Shown: positions 39,622 through 48,666, counted from the stretch's first letter. The stretch: 48,809 nucleotides of DNA from Bacteroidota bacterium (GCA_013288205.1 JABDCH010000006.1:1-48809), one strand, 5' to 3'. The notes: generated by a model from the letters alone, not told the origin. A program made the numbers and translations.

Positions 39622-40662
39622 ATGTATAAAGCTATTATCAGACCTATATTATTCTTATTCTCCCCAGAGGCAAGTCACCGTATTGTAGCTACCCTACTTA
39701 AAATAGGTTCGGGCATACCTTTTGTCAATTGGATTATCAGGAAAAGCTTTTGCGTGAATAATCTCACTCTTGAAACGGCAGTCGCAGGTATTAAATTTCC
39801 TAATCCTGTTGGGCTTGCGGCAGGGTTTGATAAAAATGCCATCATGTATAAAGAGATGGGTAACCTCGGATTTGGTTTTGTTGAAATTGGAACGGTTACT
39901 CCCCTCCCCCAACCCGGAAATCCCAAACCTCGCTTATTCCGTTTATCCAAAGACAACGCTTTAATTAACCACATGGGTTTTAATAACGACGGTATAGAAA
40001 AAGTTGCTGAAAGATTAAAAGACCGGAAGCAGGGTTTAATTATTGGTGGAAATATCGGAAAAAACAAAGAAGTAGCTAATGAAGATGCCTTTCGTGATTA
40101 TAATACATGCTTTGATGCGCTATTTGAGCATGTAGACTATTTTGTAGTGAATGTAAGTTCGCCTAATACTCCGGGGTTGCGGAGTTTACAGGAAAAAGAA
40201 CCCTTAACTAATCTACTTTCAGGGTTGCAGCAGAAAAATGAACAACACCCTCGCACCAAACCTATATTCCTGAAAATAGCGCCAGACCTTACCAACGAGC
40301 AGTTAGATGATATAGTAGATATTGTTAAAAATTGTAAAATTAGCGGTGTTATAGCTACCAATACAACCATCTCAAGAGAAGGATTGAAAACAGATACCAC
40401 TCCATTTGGAAATGGAGGATTAAGCGGTAAGCCTGTTTTAAAACGTTCTACCGAAGTGGTAAAATATCTTTCCAGTAAATCGGGAGGAGTATTCCCCATC
40501 ATAGCCTCGGGGGGAATACATTCAGTAGAAGATGCTATGGAAAAGCTAGATGCTGGTGCCTGCTTGATTGAACTCTATACGGGTTTTATTTATGAGGGCC
40601 CTATGCTCATTAAGTGTATTAACAAAGAAATAGTACGGAAACGAAAACTCAAACAATCATAA
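39622..40662 (+). CDS. pyrD: Dihydroorotate dehydrogenase (quinone), class 2
   Basis: A 346-residue FMN enzyme oxidising dihydroorotate to orotate in pyrimidine synthesis, passing electrons to quinone. The class 2 N-terminal amphipathic region (about 1-40, with [16 protein letters not shown]) marks membrane association. The barrel shows [13 protein letters not shown] (Lys71), [24 protein letters not shown], and the catalytic Ser180 in [11 protein letters not shown], with [12 protein letters not shown] for FMN phosphate. Length is standard (about 340). It lies within the truA-pyrD-ispE-waaA operon. Confidence 0.97.
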   Translation: MYKAIIRPILFLFSPEASHRIVATLLKIGSGIPFVNWIIRKSFCVNNLTLETAVAGIKFPNPVGLAAGFDKNAIMYKEMGNLGFGFVEIGTVTPLPQPGNPKPRLFRLSKDNALINHMGFNNDGIEKVAERLKDRKQGLIIGGNIGKNKEVANEDAFRDYNTCFDALFEHVDYFVVNVSSPNTPGLRSLQEKEPLTNLLSGLQQKNEQHPRTKPIFLKIAPDLTNEQLDDIVDIVKNCKISGVIATNTTISREGLKTDTTPFGNGGLSGKPVLKRSTEVVKYLSSKSGGVFPIIASGGIHSVEDAMEKLDAGACLIELYTGFIYEGPMLIKCINKEIVRKRKLKQS

Positions 40663-40671
40663 GTACCTAAT

Positions 40672-41490
40672 ATGATTTCTTTTCCAAATGCTAAAATAAA
40701 TATTGGGCTCAATGTACTTGAAAAACGCACCGATGGTTACCATAACATTGAAAGCATTTTCTATCCGGTAAAGTGGTGTGATGCCATTGAAGCAATACAA
40801 GAAGAAGGAAATGGAATTATCAACATATCTACATTTGGAATCCCAATACAAGGTTCGCCTGAGAGTAATCTTTGTGTTAAAGCATATAATTTATTAGGTA
40901 TAAAACATAAACTTCCTTCGCTTCATCTCTGGCTTCTTAAATGTATTCCAATGGGAGCTGGATTAGGCGGCGGGTCAGCAGATGCCGCTTTTTTTCTGAA
41001 CTTGCTTAATAACTTGTTTCTGCTAAATATAAGCAAGAAAGAATTGAAGGCTTATGCATCGCAAATTGGAAGCGATTGCACATTCTTTATCGAAAATAAA
41101 CCTGCATTGGTTACCGAAACCGGGAATATCAGTAACCCTATCAAGCTTGATTTAAATAGTTACTACATTGCTATTGTATATCCGCAAATACATATAGATA
41201 CAAAGAATGCGTACAGTATTATTGAGTCACATAAGAGACAAAGTAGCCTAAGCGATTTAATACAAGCTCCAATAGATAACTGGAAGGAAACTATTACAAA
41301 TGATTTTGAAGAGCCTATTTTCAAAGCTAATCCCTCTTTGGCTGAACTGAAAAACTTACTATATCAACAAGGCGCTTTATATGCATCTATGACAGGAAGC
41401 GGCTCGGCCATTTATGGCATATTTGATAAAAAGCCTGAGTTAACTGATTTACCTTCCTCATACAAAATATGGATTAATTCCCCTCAATGA
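40672..41490 (+). CDS. ispE: 4-diphosphocytidyl-2-C-methyl-D-erythritol kinase
   Basis: A 272-residue GHMP-type kinase of the MEP isoprenoid route, phosphorylating CDP-methylerythritol. Lys8 in PNAKINIGL and Asp135 in GSDCTFFI match the catalytic pair, and the ATP-binding PMGAGLGGGSADAAFFLNLLN (residues 93-113) is typical. The third motif MTGSGSAIYGIF is present near the C-terminus. It overlaps waaA by 4 nt (ATGA), so the two are translationally coupled. Isoprenoid and lipopolysaccharide synthesis are thus joined in one unit. Confidence 0.95.
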   Translation: MISFPNAKINIGLNVLEKRTDGYHNIESIFYPVKWCDAIEAIQEEGNGIINISTFGIPIQGSPESNLCVKAYNLLGIKHKLPSLHLWLLKCIPMGAGLGGGSADAAFFLNLLNNLFLLNISKKELKAYASQIGSDCTFFIENKPALVTETGNISNPIKLDLNSYYIAIVYPQIHIDTKNAYSIIESHKRQSSLSDLIQAPIDNWKETITNDFEEPIFKANPSLAELKNLLYQQGALYASMTGSGSAIYGIFDKKPELTDLPSSYKIWINSPQ

Positions 41491-42731
41491 GAATTCTTTA
41501 TAACATAGGTATCCGGCTGTATGGATTCTCTATTTTCCTTGCGAGCTCTTTTAATGCAAAGGCGGCTAAATGGAGAATGGGCAGAAAGAATATTTTTTCA
41601 AATTTACAGCAAGCTATTGATACTTCTACCTCGCCAATTGCTTGGTTTCACTGCGCTTCATTAGGAGAATTTGAGCAAGGGAGGCCTGTAATTGAAACCT
41701 TCCGCAAGAAGTTTCCACATTATAAAATACTTCTTACTTTTTTCTCCCCTTCGGGATATGAAGTGCGCAAAGACTATAAAGAAGCAGACTATGTTTTTTA
41801 TCTACCCCTTGATACGCCCACCAATGCCAAGCGGTTTATTGAAACAGTAGGGCCAGCCATAGCCATTTTTGTGAAGTATGAGTTTTGGTTTAATTATTTA
41901 AATGAACTTCATAATAGAAGAATCCCCTCTTTTCTTATCTCTGCAAAATTTAGGGACGACCAGTATTTCTTCAAAAGTACAGGTGCATGGTTTAGAAAAT
42001 CGCTACACTTTTACAATACTCTTTTTGTGCAGGACATAAATTCAGAGGCATTGCTAAAAAGCATAGGGATAAATAATGTGATAGTGTGTGGGGATACCCG
42101 CTTTGATAGGGTTATCAATATATCCCAGCAATCTTTTTCAGATACTACAGTCGAAAACTTTAAGGATGACTCACAACTATGGATAGCAGGTAGCACCTGG
42201 GAAGAAGATGAAAAACTCATTTTTCCGATATTTGAAAAATTGGTTCAATCCGGACAAAAAATAAAACTGCTTGTTGCCCCGCATGATGTAAGTGAAGGTC
42301 GGATTAAAAACATTCAAAATAAATATCCAGATTCCATACGATATTCTCAGGCGACAGGAGGTAACAATGCGAACATACTGATTATAGATAAAATTGGATT
42401 GCTATCTTATTTATATAGATATGGAGATGTAGCCTATGTAGGTGGCGGATTTGGTAGGGGTATCCATAATCTTACGGAAGCATCTGTTTATGGGATCCCT
42501 GTAGTATTCGGACCTAATCATCAAAAGTTTATCGAAGCTGAGGAACTGCTAAAACGAGGTGGAGGATTTTTAATTTCTACAGCAGAAGAGTTAGCTACAA
42601 TCATCACAAAGCTTTTAACTGATTCAGACTATCGGAAAACCTGTGGAGATTCCGGCACATCTTATATATCTAGCGGAAAAGGAGCGACAGAAAAAATTAT
42701 TTCTGGGTTAGCAGAAGTAGTAAAAACCTAA
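41487..42731 (+). CDS. waaA: 3-deoxy-D-manno-octulosonic acid (Kdo) transferase
   Basis: A 414-residue GT-B enzyme at the inner membrane adding Kdo to the lipid A precursor. The first segment is a membrane-associated helix. WFHCASLGEFEQGRPVIE carries the catalytic Glu; PLDTPTNAKRFIETVGP and FVKYEFWFNYL are conserved in the N-terminal domain. WIAGSTWEEDE, APHDVSEGRI and VGGGFGRGIHNLTEASVYGIPVVFGP form the nucleotide-sugar half. It shows the organism makes Kdo-containing LPS. Its stop codon directly abuts the stop of the convergent outer-membrane protein gene, with no spacer. Confidence 0.95.
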   Translation: MRILYNIGIRLYGFSIFLASSFNAKAAKWRMGRKNIFSNLQQAIDTSTSPIAWFHCASLGEFEQGRPVIETFRKKFPHYKILLTFFSPSGYEVRKDYKEADYVFYLPLDTPTNAKRFIETVGPAIAIFVKYEFWFNYLNELHNRRIPSFLISAKFRDDQYFFKSTGAWFRKSLHFYNTLFVQDINSEALLKSIGINNVIVCGDTRFDRVINISQQSFSDTTVENFKDDSQLWIAGSTWEEDEKLIFPIFEKLVQSGQKIKLLVAPHDVSEGRIKNIQNKYPDSIRYSQATGGNNANILIIDKIGLLSYLYRYGDVAYVGGGFGRGIHNLTEASVYGIPVVFGPNHQKFIEAEELLKRGGGFLISTAEELATIITKLLTDSDYRKTCGDSGTSYISSGKGATEKIISGLAEVVKT

Positions 42732-43433
42732 TCACTTTGCCCCGGCAGGATTCCCTGCTGAATTATCAACATGCGGGCACTTCGTTTTTCTTTGCAACGG
42801 GAGTTTCAATCCAACCCTCCACTCAACGTCTTGAGTCATTATTTTTTCTGCTATTGTGGGGCCGGGCATTAAATTGGGTGAATTGGAGATGACTTCTCCA
42901 TTGAATGAAGGAGTAATGTCGCGGTTATAAAATACTTCAAGGAATGGTTTAAGGGTGCCGAAGGTAACTTTTTCAATGCCTATACCCACAGCAGCCGATA
43001 GATGAAGGCTTTTCATTCCTGCTATGGCATCTGGAAATATCCCCGCAACCCTGTCATTTAAATCTTCCAATCTGGGGCCAATAAGCAGATACGGAGTCCA
43101 GCTAAAAAGCGGGAGACTGCATTTAAAGTAATTATTAAAAGAGAGATAGTCAGTCTTATTAACGTACTGCACTGTTTGGACATACTCTTTTGTCCCTAAC
43201 CGGTTATACATTATCTCAGACCTCCATTGAAAATTGGGGTTATCAAAAAAGTCGGCAAATACAGCAATATTAAGTCCTTCCAGGTATTTTTCCTGTGTTT
43301 GCCATTGTTCGGTGCTCCACTGTTCCTTGGAAAAGCTTTGCCCCGCGGCAATTCCGATTGCATTAAAAAACTGGGCGTGAGCCGAAATTACGCTCAACCA
43401 GATAACAAGTATTGTAATTGCACTTCTTTTCAT
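42732..43433 (-). CDS. Probable outer-membrane beta-barrel protein
   Basis: A 233-residue exported protein with signal peptide MKRSAITILVIWLSVISAHA, then alternating polar/hydrophobic beta strands (for example WRSEIMYNRLGTKEYV, HLSAAVGIGIEKVTFG, FLEVFYNRDIT and DVEWRVGLKLPL), as in the PorT-like eight-stranded barrels common in Bacteroidota. A Cys-containing hydrophilic tail of about 20 residues follows the last strand, unusual for a barrel that should end in an aromatic residue. It overlaps fabD by 4 nt (ATGA), so its translation is coupled to a fatty-acid gene. Function unknown. Confidence 0.65.
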   Translation of the reverse strand: MKRSAITILVIWLSVISAHAQFFNAIGIAAGQSFSKEQWSTEQWQTQEKYLEGLNIAVFADFFDNPNFQWRSEIMYNRLGTKEYVQTVQYVNKTDYLSFNNYFKCSLPLFSWTPYLLIGPRLEDLNDRVAGIFPDAIAGMKSLHLSAAVGIGIEKVTFGTLKPFLEVFYNRDITPSFNGEVISNSPNLMPGPTIAEKIMTQDVEWRVGLKLPLQRKTKCPHVDNSAGNPAGAK

Positions 43434-44317
43434 AATTGGGCGCTTATAGCTTCTACATCCGGAGAAATCTTTTTTACTAATCCTTGAAGTACTTTTCCGG
43501 GTCCTACTTCATAGTACTGTGTCGCTCCATCAGCGGTCATGCGTTGTATAGTTTGCGTCCAGCGTACTGGTGCAGTAAGCTGGGCTATTAAATTAAGTTT
43601 TATATTTTCTGGTTCCATTTCAGGCGAAGCATTTACATTCTGGTAAACAGGACAAATGGGTTTATTAAAAAGTGTTGATTCAATAGCCCTGGAAAGCTCT
43701 ACTCTTGCAGGTTCCATAAGTGGAGAATGGAATGCCCCACCTACCGGAAGAATCAATGCACGCTTTGCTCCTGCTGCTTTAAGCAATTCACAGGCTCTCG
43801 TAACACCGGGCACGGTGCCCGAAATAACCAATTGTCCGGGACAGTTATAATTAGCTGCCACTACAATATCATCCTTTATAGATGCGCATATTTCTTCTAC
43901 TTTAGCGTCTTCCAAGCCAAGCACTGCTGCCATGGTTGATGGTGTAGCCTCACATGCCTTTTGCATAGCCATGGCCCGTTTGTATACCAGTGTTAAACCA
44001 TCTTCAATACTTATAGCTTTCGCAGTTGTAAGCGCAGAAAATTCGCCCAATGAATGCCCTGCTGTCATATCCGGCTTAAAATTATCGCCTAATAGAGAAG
44101 CTAACACTACAGAATGTAGAAAGATTGCAGGTTGTGTAACCCTGGTTTGTTTCAAATCTTCATCAGTGCCTTCAAACATAATATCAGTGATACGAAAACC
44201 GAGAATAGAGTTCCCTTTTTCAAATAATTCTTTTGCGTTTGCATAGCTTTCATACAGATCTTTTCCCATGCCTTTGAATTGTGAGCCTTGTCCGGGGAAT
44301 ATATATGCCTTCTTCAT
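43430..44317 (-). CDS. fabD: Malonyl-CoA:ACP transacylase
   Basis: A 295-residue cytoplasmic enzyme loading malonate on acyl carrier protein for fatty-acid synthesis. Catalytic Ser89 lies in AGHSLGEFSA, His197 in GGAFHSPLM, Arg114 in YKRAMAM, and the N-terminal FPGQGSQFKGMGKDL (8-22) forms the oxyanion region. YEVGPGKVLQGLVKKI near the C-terminus is typical. Length is standard. Other fab genes are not adjacent. It overlaps the outer-membrane protein gene downstream by 4 nt. Confidence 0.96.
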   Translation of the reverse strand: MKKAYIFPGQGSQFKGMGKDLYESYANAKELFEKGNSILGFRITDIMFEGTDEDLKQTRVTQPAIFLHSVVLASLLGDNFKPDMTAGHSLGEFSALTTAKAISIEDGLTLVYKRAMAMQKACEATPSTMAAVLGLEDAKVEEICASIKDDIVVAANYNCPGQLVISGTVPGVTRACELLKAAGAKRALILPVGGAFHSPLMEPARVELSRAIESTLFNKPICPVYQNVNASPEMEPENIKLNLIAQLTAPVRWTQTIQRMTADGATQYYEVGPGKVLQGLVKKISPDVEAISAQL

Positions 44318-44366
44318 TCTTGCTTGAATTTAATTTTAAAGGTGCGAAGGTAGAAAAAATGCCACT

Positions 44367-45365
44367 TTAATGGGAGCTTAAATATGCCTTTACACGTTGC
44401 TCCACATTTTGGCGGATATTCATATAAAAAAAGTTGTAGTCGTATATATGACATCCGGTACGAAATGTTTTGTATCCTTTATCTACCGGAGGCGTTACGG
44501 TAAGAACCCCTTTTCGTATAGCAGTGCCTACTTCGTGCATATCTATTTTCTTAAACGTAAAATTTACGCTTCCTAAATTATTCGCTGCGCTTACAAGTCC
44601 TGTATCCCGTTTCCAAGTAAGCGGATTAACGCATACACCAGAGAAGAACCGGGCTAAAGAGCTATTCTCCCCTCCCATTTCTACCGTATTCCAAGTAATA
44701 TAGCCACCGGTTTGAGTAGCAGAATCAGAGGGTTTCAGATTTTTGAAATATCCCGGCTCAATATGATAACCTATTAAATAGGCGGCCACTAATTGCTTGC
44801 GCAAGGCTGTAGTATCTACACACTCCTGCAAAAGTTGATAAGCTAACAGCGTTCCCTGGCTATGACTGGCAATGATAAAGGGACATCCTTTATTATAATG
44901 TTTTATATAATATTGAAATGCTGCGCGGATGTCCTGGTATGCCAAATCCAATGCCTTTTTGCCGTTTCCACCCTTATCATAAAAACAAGCCAGAGTGCCT
45001 TGTCTATAGCGGGGCGCATATACTTTGCAAGAACCATTAAAGGCCCCAGATTGCACCCGTATAGCAGTTTCTTCTATTCGTTTATTAAGTTTTCTGTCAT
45101 GAATATCAGCATTCCAATTAGCCCCACTAAAATCAAGTGTGGGATAAATGTAAAATACATCTACAGCGGCAGTAGCCTGCATATCTCTTTCGCCTGAATT
45201 TGGCGGCACCGTATCTGATGCATTATGGTGTGTTGGAAGACAAGCCCATGCTGTTGTATCGCCATAATCAGGCACCTGTGGATGCGTTTCTTTATCAAAA
45301 CTTCTCCATGGGGTACAAGATGCTAAAATACAAATACTAAATAGGATTGCTATAGGCTTCAACAT
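44367..45365 (-). CDS. DUF3089 lipoprotein with alpha/beta-hydrolase fold
   Basis: A 332-residue lipoprotein with lipobox LASC in the first 20 residues (MLKPIAILFSICILASCTP). The ATG at 45365 is preferred over a GTG two codons upstream. The body matches DUF3089: DVFYIYPTLDFSG, a lid region, then the nucleophile elbow ASHSQGT and the KDIRAAFQYYI-like helix just before it. Hydrolysis of an ester is likely from the fold, but the substrate is not known and the acid residue is not assigned. It is a single gene, divergent from the CADD-type gene. Confidence 0.82.
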   Translation of the reverse strand: MLKPIAILFSICILASCTPWRSFDKETHPQVPDYGDTTAWACLPTHHNASDTVPPNSGERDMQATAAVDVFYIYPTLDFSGANWNADIHDRKLNKRIEETAIRVQSGAFNGSCKVYAPRYRQGTLACFYDKGGNGKKALDLAYQDIRAAFQYYIKHYNKGCPFIIASHSQGTLLAYQLLQECVDTTALRKQLVAAYLIGYHIEPGYFKNLKPSDSATQTGGYITWNTVEMGGENSSLARFFSGVCVNPLTWKRDTGLVSAANNLGSVNFTFKKIDMHEVGTAIRKGVLTVTPPVDKGYKTFRTGCHIYDYNFFYMNIRQNVEQRVKAYLSSH

Positions 45366-45411
45366 AAGCACTTAACATTGTTTAACAGAGGCGCGAAAGT
45401 ACAATTTAGAT

Positions 45412-45445
45412 TTGCTGGCGACAATAGGTTTTTTTTATACATTTG
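45412..45445 (+). promoter_or_regulatory. Promoter with both boxes for the CADD-type gene
   Basis: TTG (45412-45414), 23 nt including a T-rich run, then TACATTTG (45438-45445). The ATG is 26 nt downstream at 45472. It matches TTG-N17-23-TAnnTTTG. Confidence 0.7.
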
Positions 45446-45471
45446 CAATCTAAACCATAATTACTAAACCC

Positions 45472-46116
45472 ATGAATACTTTTCAAGCAGAATTAGATAA
45501 GAAACTGGAACACTACAGTTTATTAAAGCACCCATTCTATCAACAATGGTCTGCCGGTACATTAAACAAACATGCTTTATGCGGATATGTAAAAGAATAC
45601 TTTCACCTGGTGAAAGCTGTTCCTGAAATGGTTGAAAAAATTTATATCGCGAATCCTACCGAAGATGTAAAAATGAACCTGGAAGAAGAAAAATCGCACA
45701 TTCGTTTATGGGAAAACTTTGCCAAAGGCATGGGTATCTCTAAACAAGAATTGCACGAATATGCTCCTTCCGATAATACTATTAATGCAGTAAACCGTAT
45801 GTTAAGTCTTATGGAAAACACCACTGAAGGCACTGCTGCTATGTATGCTTATGAAGCAGACATTCCGAAAATAAGTGTTTCTAAACTTGATGGTCTGAAG
45901 AAATTCTATGGTATTTCCGATGCTTCAACATTAGAATATTTCTTCGAACACGAAACAGCCGACATTGAACACGTGAAAGTATGGCAAGCCATGATGGCTG
46001 AATTTAATACGAATCAAGAAACTGTAGCATTGAATAGCGCAGAAGAAAGCCTGAAAGCTCAAAACGCCGTGCTTGATTCTGTTTGCGAACGTTATATGCC
46101 AATGGGTAACTGTTAA
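45472..46116 (+). CDS. CADD-family diiron protein, putative self-sacrificing p-aminobenzoate synthase
   Basis: A 214-residue all-helical protein of the heme-oxygenase/PqqC/TenA-like fold. It matches the CADD group, named after the Chlamydia protein that makes p-aminobenzoate for folate from its own tyrosine. Metal-ligand spacing at the C-terminal half is identical to what I recall for CADD: Glu128, His160, Asp164, His167 (CADD 142, 174, 178, 181), and Tyr127 and Lys138 fall at the offsets of CADD Tyr141 and Lys152. Tyr23 and Tyr39 keep the 16-residue gap of CADD Tyr27 and Tyr43. The first Glu/His ligands lie in EEEKSH (Glu71-73, His76), with altered spacing. TenA- or PqqC-type activity is the alternative. 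DUF3098 follows after 12 nt. Confidence 0.82.
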   Translation: MNTFQAELDKKLEHYSLLKHPFYQQWSAGTLNKHALCGYVKEYFHLVKAVPEMVEKIYIANPTEDVKMNLEEEKSHIRLWENFAKGMGISKQELHEYAPSDNTINAVNRMLSLMENTTEGTAAMYAYEADIPKISVSKLDGLKKFYGISDASTLEYFFEHETADIEHVKVWQAMMAEFNTNQETVALNSAEESLKAQNAVLDSVCERYMPMGNC

Positions 46117-46128
46117 TATCAATATAAT

Positions 46129-46452
46129 ATGGCAACTGAAGTAAAAAGGCCTCCTATACCGGCAAAGAAACCGTTAAAAACAGTAGTGGATAAAAAGCCG
46201 CGTATGCAATTTTCATTTGAGCGTAAGAATTATATGATTCTTATCGGTAGCATTGTGCTTATCATAATCGGATTTATGCTGTTGGCAGGCGGAGGTTCAA
46301 AAGACCCCAATCAATTCAGCTATGAATTGTTCTCTACCCAACGCATGGTTACAGCGCCTATTATTTTGATGCTTGGTTATGTTGGTATTGGAGTTGCCAT
46401 TATGTATAAAGAGAAATCACAACCACAGCAGGAACAACCTCCAGTTTCCTAA
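46129..46452 (+). CDS. DUF3098 two-helix membrane protein
   Basis: A 107-residue protein with a basic, proline-rich cytoplasmic start (about 1-30), FSFERKNYMILIGSIVLIIIGFMLLAGGG (positions about 28-56, first helix), a loop with DPNQFSYELFSTQRM, a second helix (about 74-92, TAPIILMLGYVGIGVAIMY) and a Gln/Pro-rich tail. This is the DUF3098 pattern, found in Bacteroidota, often beside the cell-division gene ftsX. Here it follows the CADD-type gene by 12 nt and ends at a strong hairpin terminator. No function is known. Confidence 0.88.
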   Translation: MATEVKRPPIPAKKPLKTVVDKKPRMQFSFERKNYMILIGSIVLIIIGFMLLAGGGSKDPNQFSYELFSTQRMVTAPIILMLGYVGIGVAIMYKEKSQPQQEQPPVS

Positions 46453-46480
46453 ACGTTAATTTATTTATTGAATATTCTTT

Positions 46481-46507
46481 ATTACCCTGTGCTATGCACG
46501 GGGTAAT
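46481..46507 (+). terminator. Bidirectional terminator between convergent genes
   Basis: ATTACCCTGTGC (46481-46492) pairs with GCACGGGGTAAT (46496-46507), 12 bp with one wobble and a 3-nt loop, followed by TTGTTTT. It sits between the stop of the DUF3098 gene and that of the leftward lipoprotein gene. Confidence 0.85.
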
Positions 46508-46519
46508 TTGTTTTGGTGG

Positions 46520-47995
46520 TTACTGATAATATGCACCTATATTTGGTACATTGGTAGGTGGGTTATTTGGCCAAGTTGTACCATCCAATGAAGTGGGATT
46601 AGAATACATGGCTGAAATGTTGGGGTCACCGGCATTCTTAGCTGGAGAACCTGTATTTAGCACATAGTTGTCAGCAGCAGTATTATTGAATAAAGGATCT
46701 CGATTAGCAATGATATTCTGAGCACGTTTAGTAGTAAAGCTTTGTGTTGTTTTCAGCAAACAATTTTCAAAATCATAACTCATAGAATCCTGGCTATTGG
46801 TTATTGAATCGAATTTTATCTCATCAGTCAGTGTACCATAAATAATGCAGTTTCCGAAAAATGCTTTATACATAGGCCGGTACACATTTTGTCCCGAAGC
46901 GGTCTGATAGTGGTTATTCAGATATAAAAGCGGGGTGCTTCTTGAACTGTAGGACCAATAATCGGCAAACGTGCATTGATAAAATGAATAAGTTCCCCCA
47001 TAAAATAATCCAACACAGCAGCTTTGACAATCTGCAATCACAGAATTATTAGCGGTTATAGGCGCTCCTACCCCCAAGAGGCCATATCCGCTCATGCCCT
47101 TAATAATTGTATGATCCATAGTAAGCGCTAGCTTAGTATTGCCCGGTTCTATAGTATCCACCTGTATACCTGTTGAACCATTTTGTATAACTGCCCAGCT
47201 TATATGACAGTTCCCGCTTTTATATAGTAGGATTTCATTCCACTGTCCTGGGAAATTCTTGTAAGATGGTTCTAACCTGTCTCCTTGAATAGTTACAGTG
47301 TTCGTATAGCTTCCACTAATATTTAAAGTAGCTGCACTATCAACCAATATTACGGCGCTATCGTGCATATAAATACCGGTTCCGGCATCAATGCTTAGTG
47401 TATGCCCAGGAGGAACACGAAGATATCCGAAAATAACATGAGGTTTGTCGCTCTTCCAAACTGAATCGGTTGCATTTATTTGAGAATAAGCAGGCCCGGT
47501 AGCAGGAAATATATTTGGATAGTAATAATAAGCATTCCAGCCAAAAACCGCCAAGTCTACCCATTGTATATTGCCATTGGTGGTAAATACAAGCGAGTCT
47601 CTAATTAAACTGGGGTTATTTATGTTTAGCGGATCTACATTTACTTGTGTAAATACGTAAATACTATCATTAGCAGGTATTTTAACGTTATTAAAGCTTG
47701 TACCCTTTACTCCATCCACATTTATTTGAAAAGGTGAAGTATAAGAGCCTTGCAGTTTTATGGAAGTAACCACTGCCTGGTTATTATTATTATGCACTAC
47801 AAATATCCGGACTGAAGACCCTTGCGAAACAAATACTGTATCAAAAAATACCAAGTTAGAGGAAAAGGAAAGTTTGGCTGAAGAGCTGGTAGTGGTCATT
47901 TCCTTTTTGCACTGGAAAAAAAATAATGAACAGAACAGCAATAAAAATGTGGGTAGATAGCTATGACTATACAAATATGGACTTTTCAATGGCAA
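46520..47995 (-). CDS. Lipoprotein with a right-handed beta-helix region
   Basis: A 491-residue lipoprotein. The hydrophobic start ends in a lipobox FFQC (Cys29), followed by KKE. No ATG precedes the lipobox, so the start must be a non-ATG codon; TTG at 47995 is the best choice. Residues about 40-160 are a beta-sandwich. After that come parallel beta-helix-like repeats (HTLSIDAGTGIYMHDSAVILVDSAATLNISG, positions about 205-235, then ISWAVIQNGSTGIQV and LTMDHTIIKGMSGYGL). The C-terminus DPLFNNTAADNYVLNTGSPAKNAGDP is typical of choice-of-anchor Q / parallel beta-helix proteins. Such proteins bind or cleave polysaccharides; no active site is evident. Its 3' end meets the shared terminator at 46481-46507. 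Confidence 0.75.
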   Translation of the reverse strand: MPLKSPYLYSHSYLPTFLLLFCSLFFFQCKKEMTTTSSSAKLSFSSNLVFFDTVFVSQGSSVRIFVVHNNNNQAVVTSIKLQGSYTSPFQINVDGVKGTSFNNVKIPANDSIYVFTQVNVDPLNINNPSLIRDSLVFTTNGNIQWVDLAVFGWNAYYYYPNIFPATGPAYSQINATDSVWKSDKPHVIFGYLRVPPGHTLSIDAGTGIYMHDSAVILVDSAATLNISGSYTNTVTIQGDRLEPSYKNFPGQWNEILLYKSGNCHISWAVIQNGSTGIQVDTIEPGNTKLALTMDHTIIKGMSGYGLLGVGAPITANNSVIADCQSCCVGLFYGGTYSFYQCTFADYWSYSSRSTPLLYLNNHYQTASGQNVYRPMYKAFFGNCIIYGTLTDEIKFDSITNSQDSMSYDFENCLLKTTQSFTTKRAQNIIANRDPLFNNTAADNYVLNTGSPAKNAGDPNISAMYSNPTSLDGTTWPNNPPTNVPNIGAYYQ

Positions 47996-48066
47996 ACTGT
48001 TTTTTGTACTATGATTTCTCCTAAAAACGGGAATATAACCAATAAATTGCTCTAATTGAATCTTTT

Positions 48067-48666
48067 TCAGGATTTACGACGGGCATTTATTTCATCCCTT
48101 ATTCGTGATGCTCTTTCATAATCTTCCTTATCGAGAGCATTTTGCAGTAAGTCTTTCAACTCTTCTGCTGTTTTTTTACGGAAATCATCTTCTTGTTTTT
48201 CAACTGTCTTTTCCACTTTGGTTTCCTTTGTGGAGTTACTTTCCTTTGTCAAATCATCATCCATAATAATACCTGCTGAATTAAGGATAAACTCATAGGT
48301 ATATACGGGGCAGTTGAAACGTACGGCCAACGCAATTGCATCGGAAGTACGGGCGTCTATTTCCACTTCATTATTATCACGAGCGCAAATAAGTTTAGCG
48401 TAAAAAATGCCCTCTACGAGATTATAAATAATAACCTCTTTCAATTTTATTTCGAACGTTTCAGCAAAATTCTTAAACAAATCGTGTGTCAAAGGCCGGC
48501 TGGGCTTCATGTTTTCCATCTCAATAGCAATAGCCTGCGCCTCGAACCCACCTATGATAATAGGTAGCCTGCGTTTTCCTTTCGATTCATTAAGTAGTAA
48601 GGCGTATGCGCCCGACTGTGTTTGGCTGTAGGATAGTCCTACAATATCCAAGGGTATTTTTTTCAT
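48067..48666 (-). CDS. Bifunctional nuclease (DUF151) with C-terminal UVR motif
   Basis: A 199-residue protein. Residues about 1-135 form the bifunctional nuclease domain: VGLSYSQTQSGAYALLLNESKGKRRLPIIIGGFEAQAIAIEME (positions about 9-52), then PLTHDLF and the DARTSDAIALAVRFNCPVY segment that defines the family. The last 35 residues (AEELKDLLQNALDKEDYERASRIRDEINAR, positions about 164-193) are a UvrB/UvrC-type interaction motif. Between them is a low-complexity acidic/lysine linker. The ATG at 48666 is preferred to a TTG two codons upstream. A TAACTTTG box lies 35 nt upstream, behind the end of etfA. Role: nuclease activity on DNA or RNA is known for plant relatives only. Confidence 0.88.
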   Translation of the reverse strand: MKKIPLDIVGLSYSQTQSGAYALLLNESKGKRRLPIIIGGFEAQAIAIEMENMKPSRPLTHDLFKNFAETFEIKLKEVIIYNLVEGIFYAKLICARDNNEVEIDARTSDAIALAVRFNCPVYTYEFILNSAGIIMDDDLTKESNSTKETKVEKTVEKQEDDFRKKTAEELKDLLQNALDKEDYERASRIRDEINARRKS

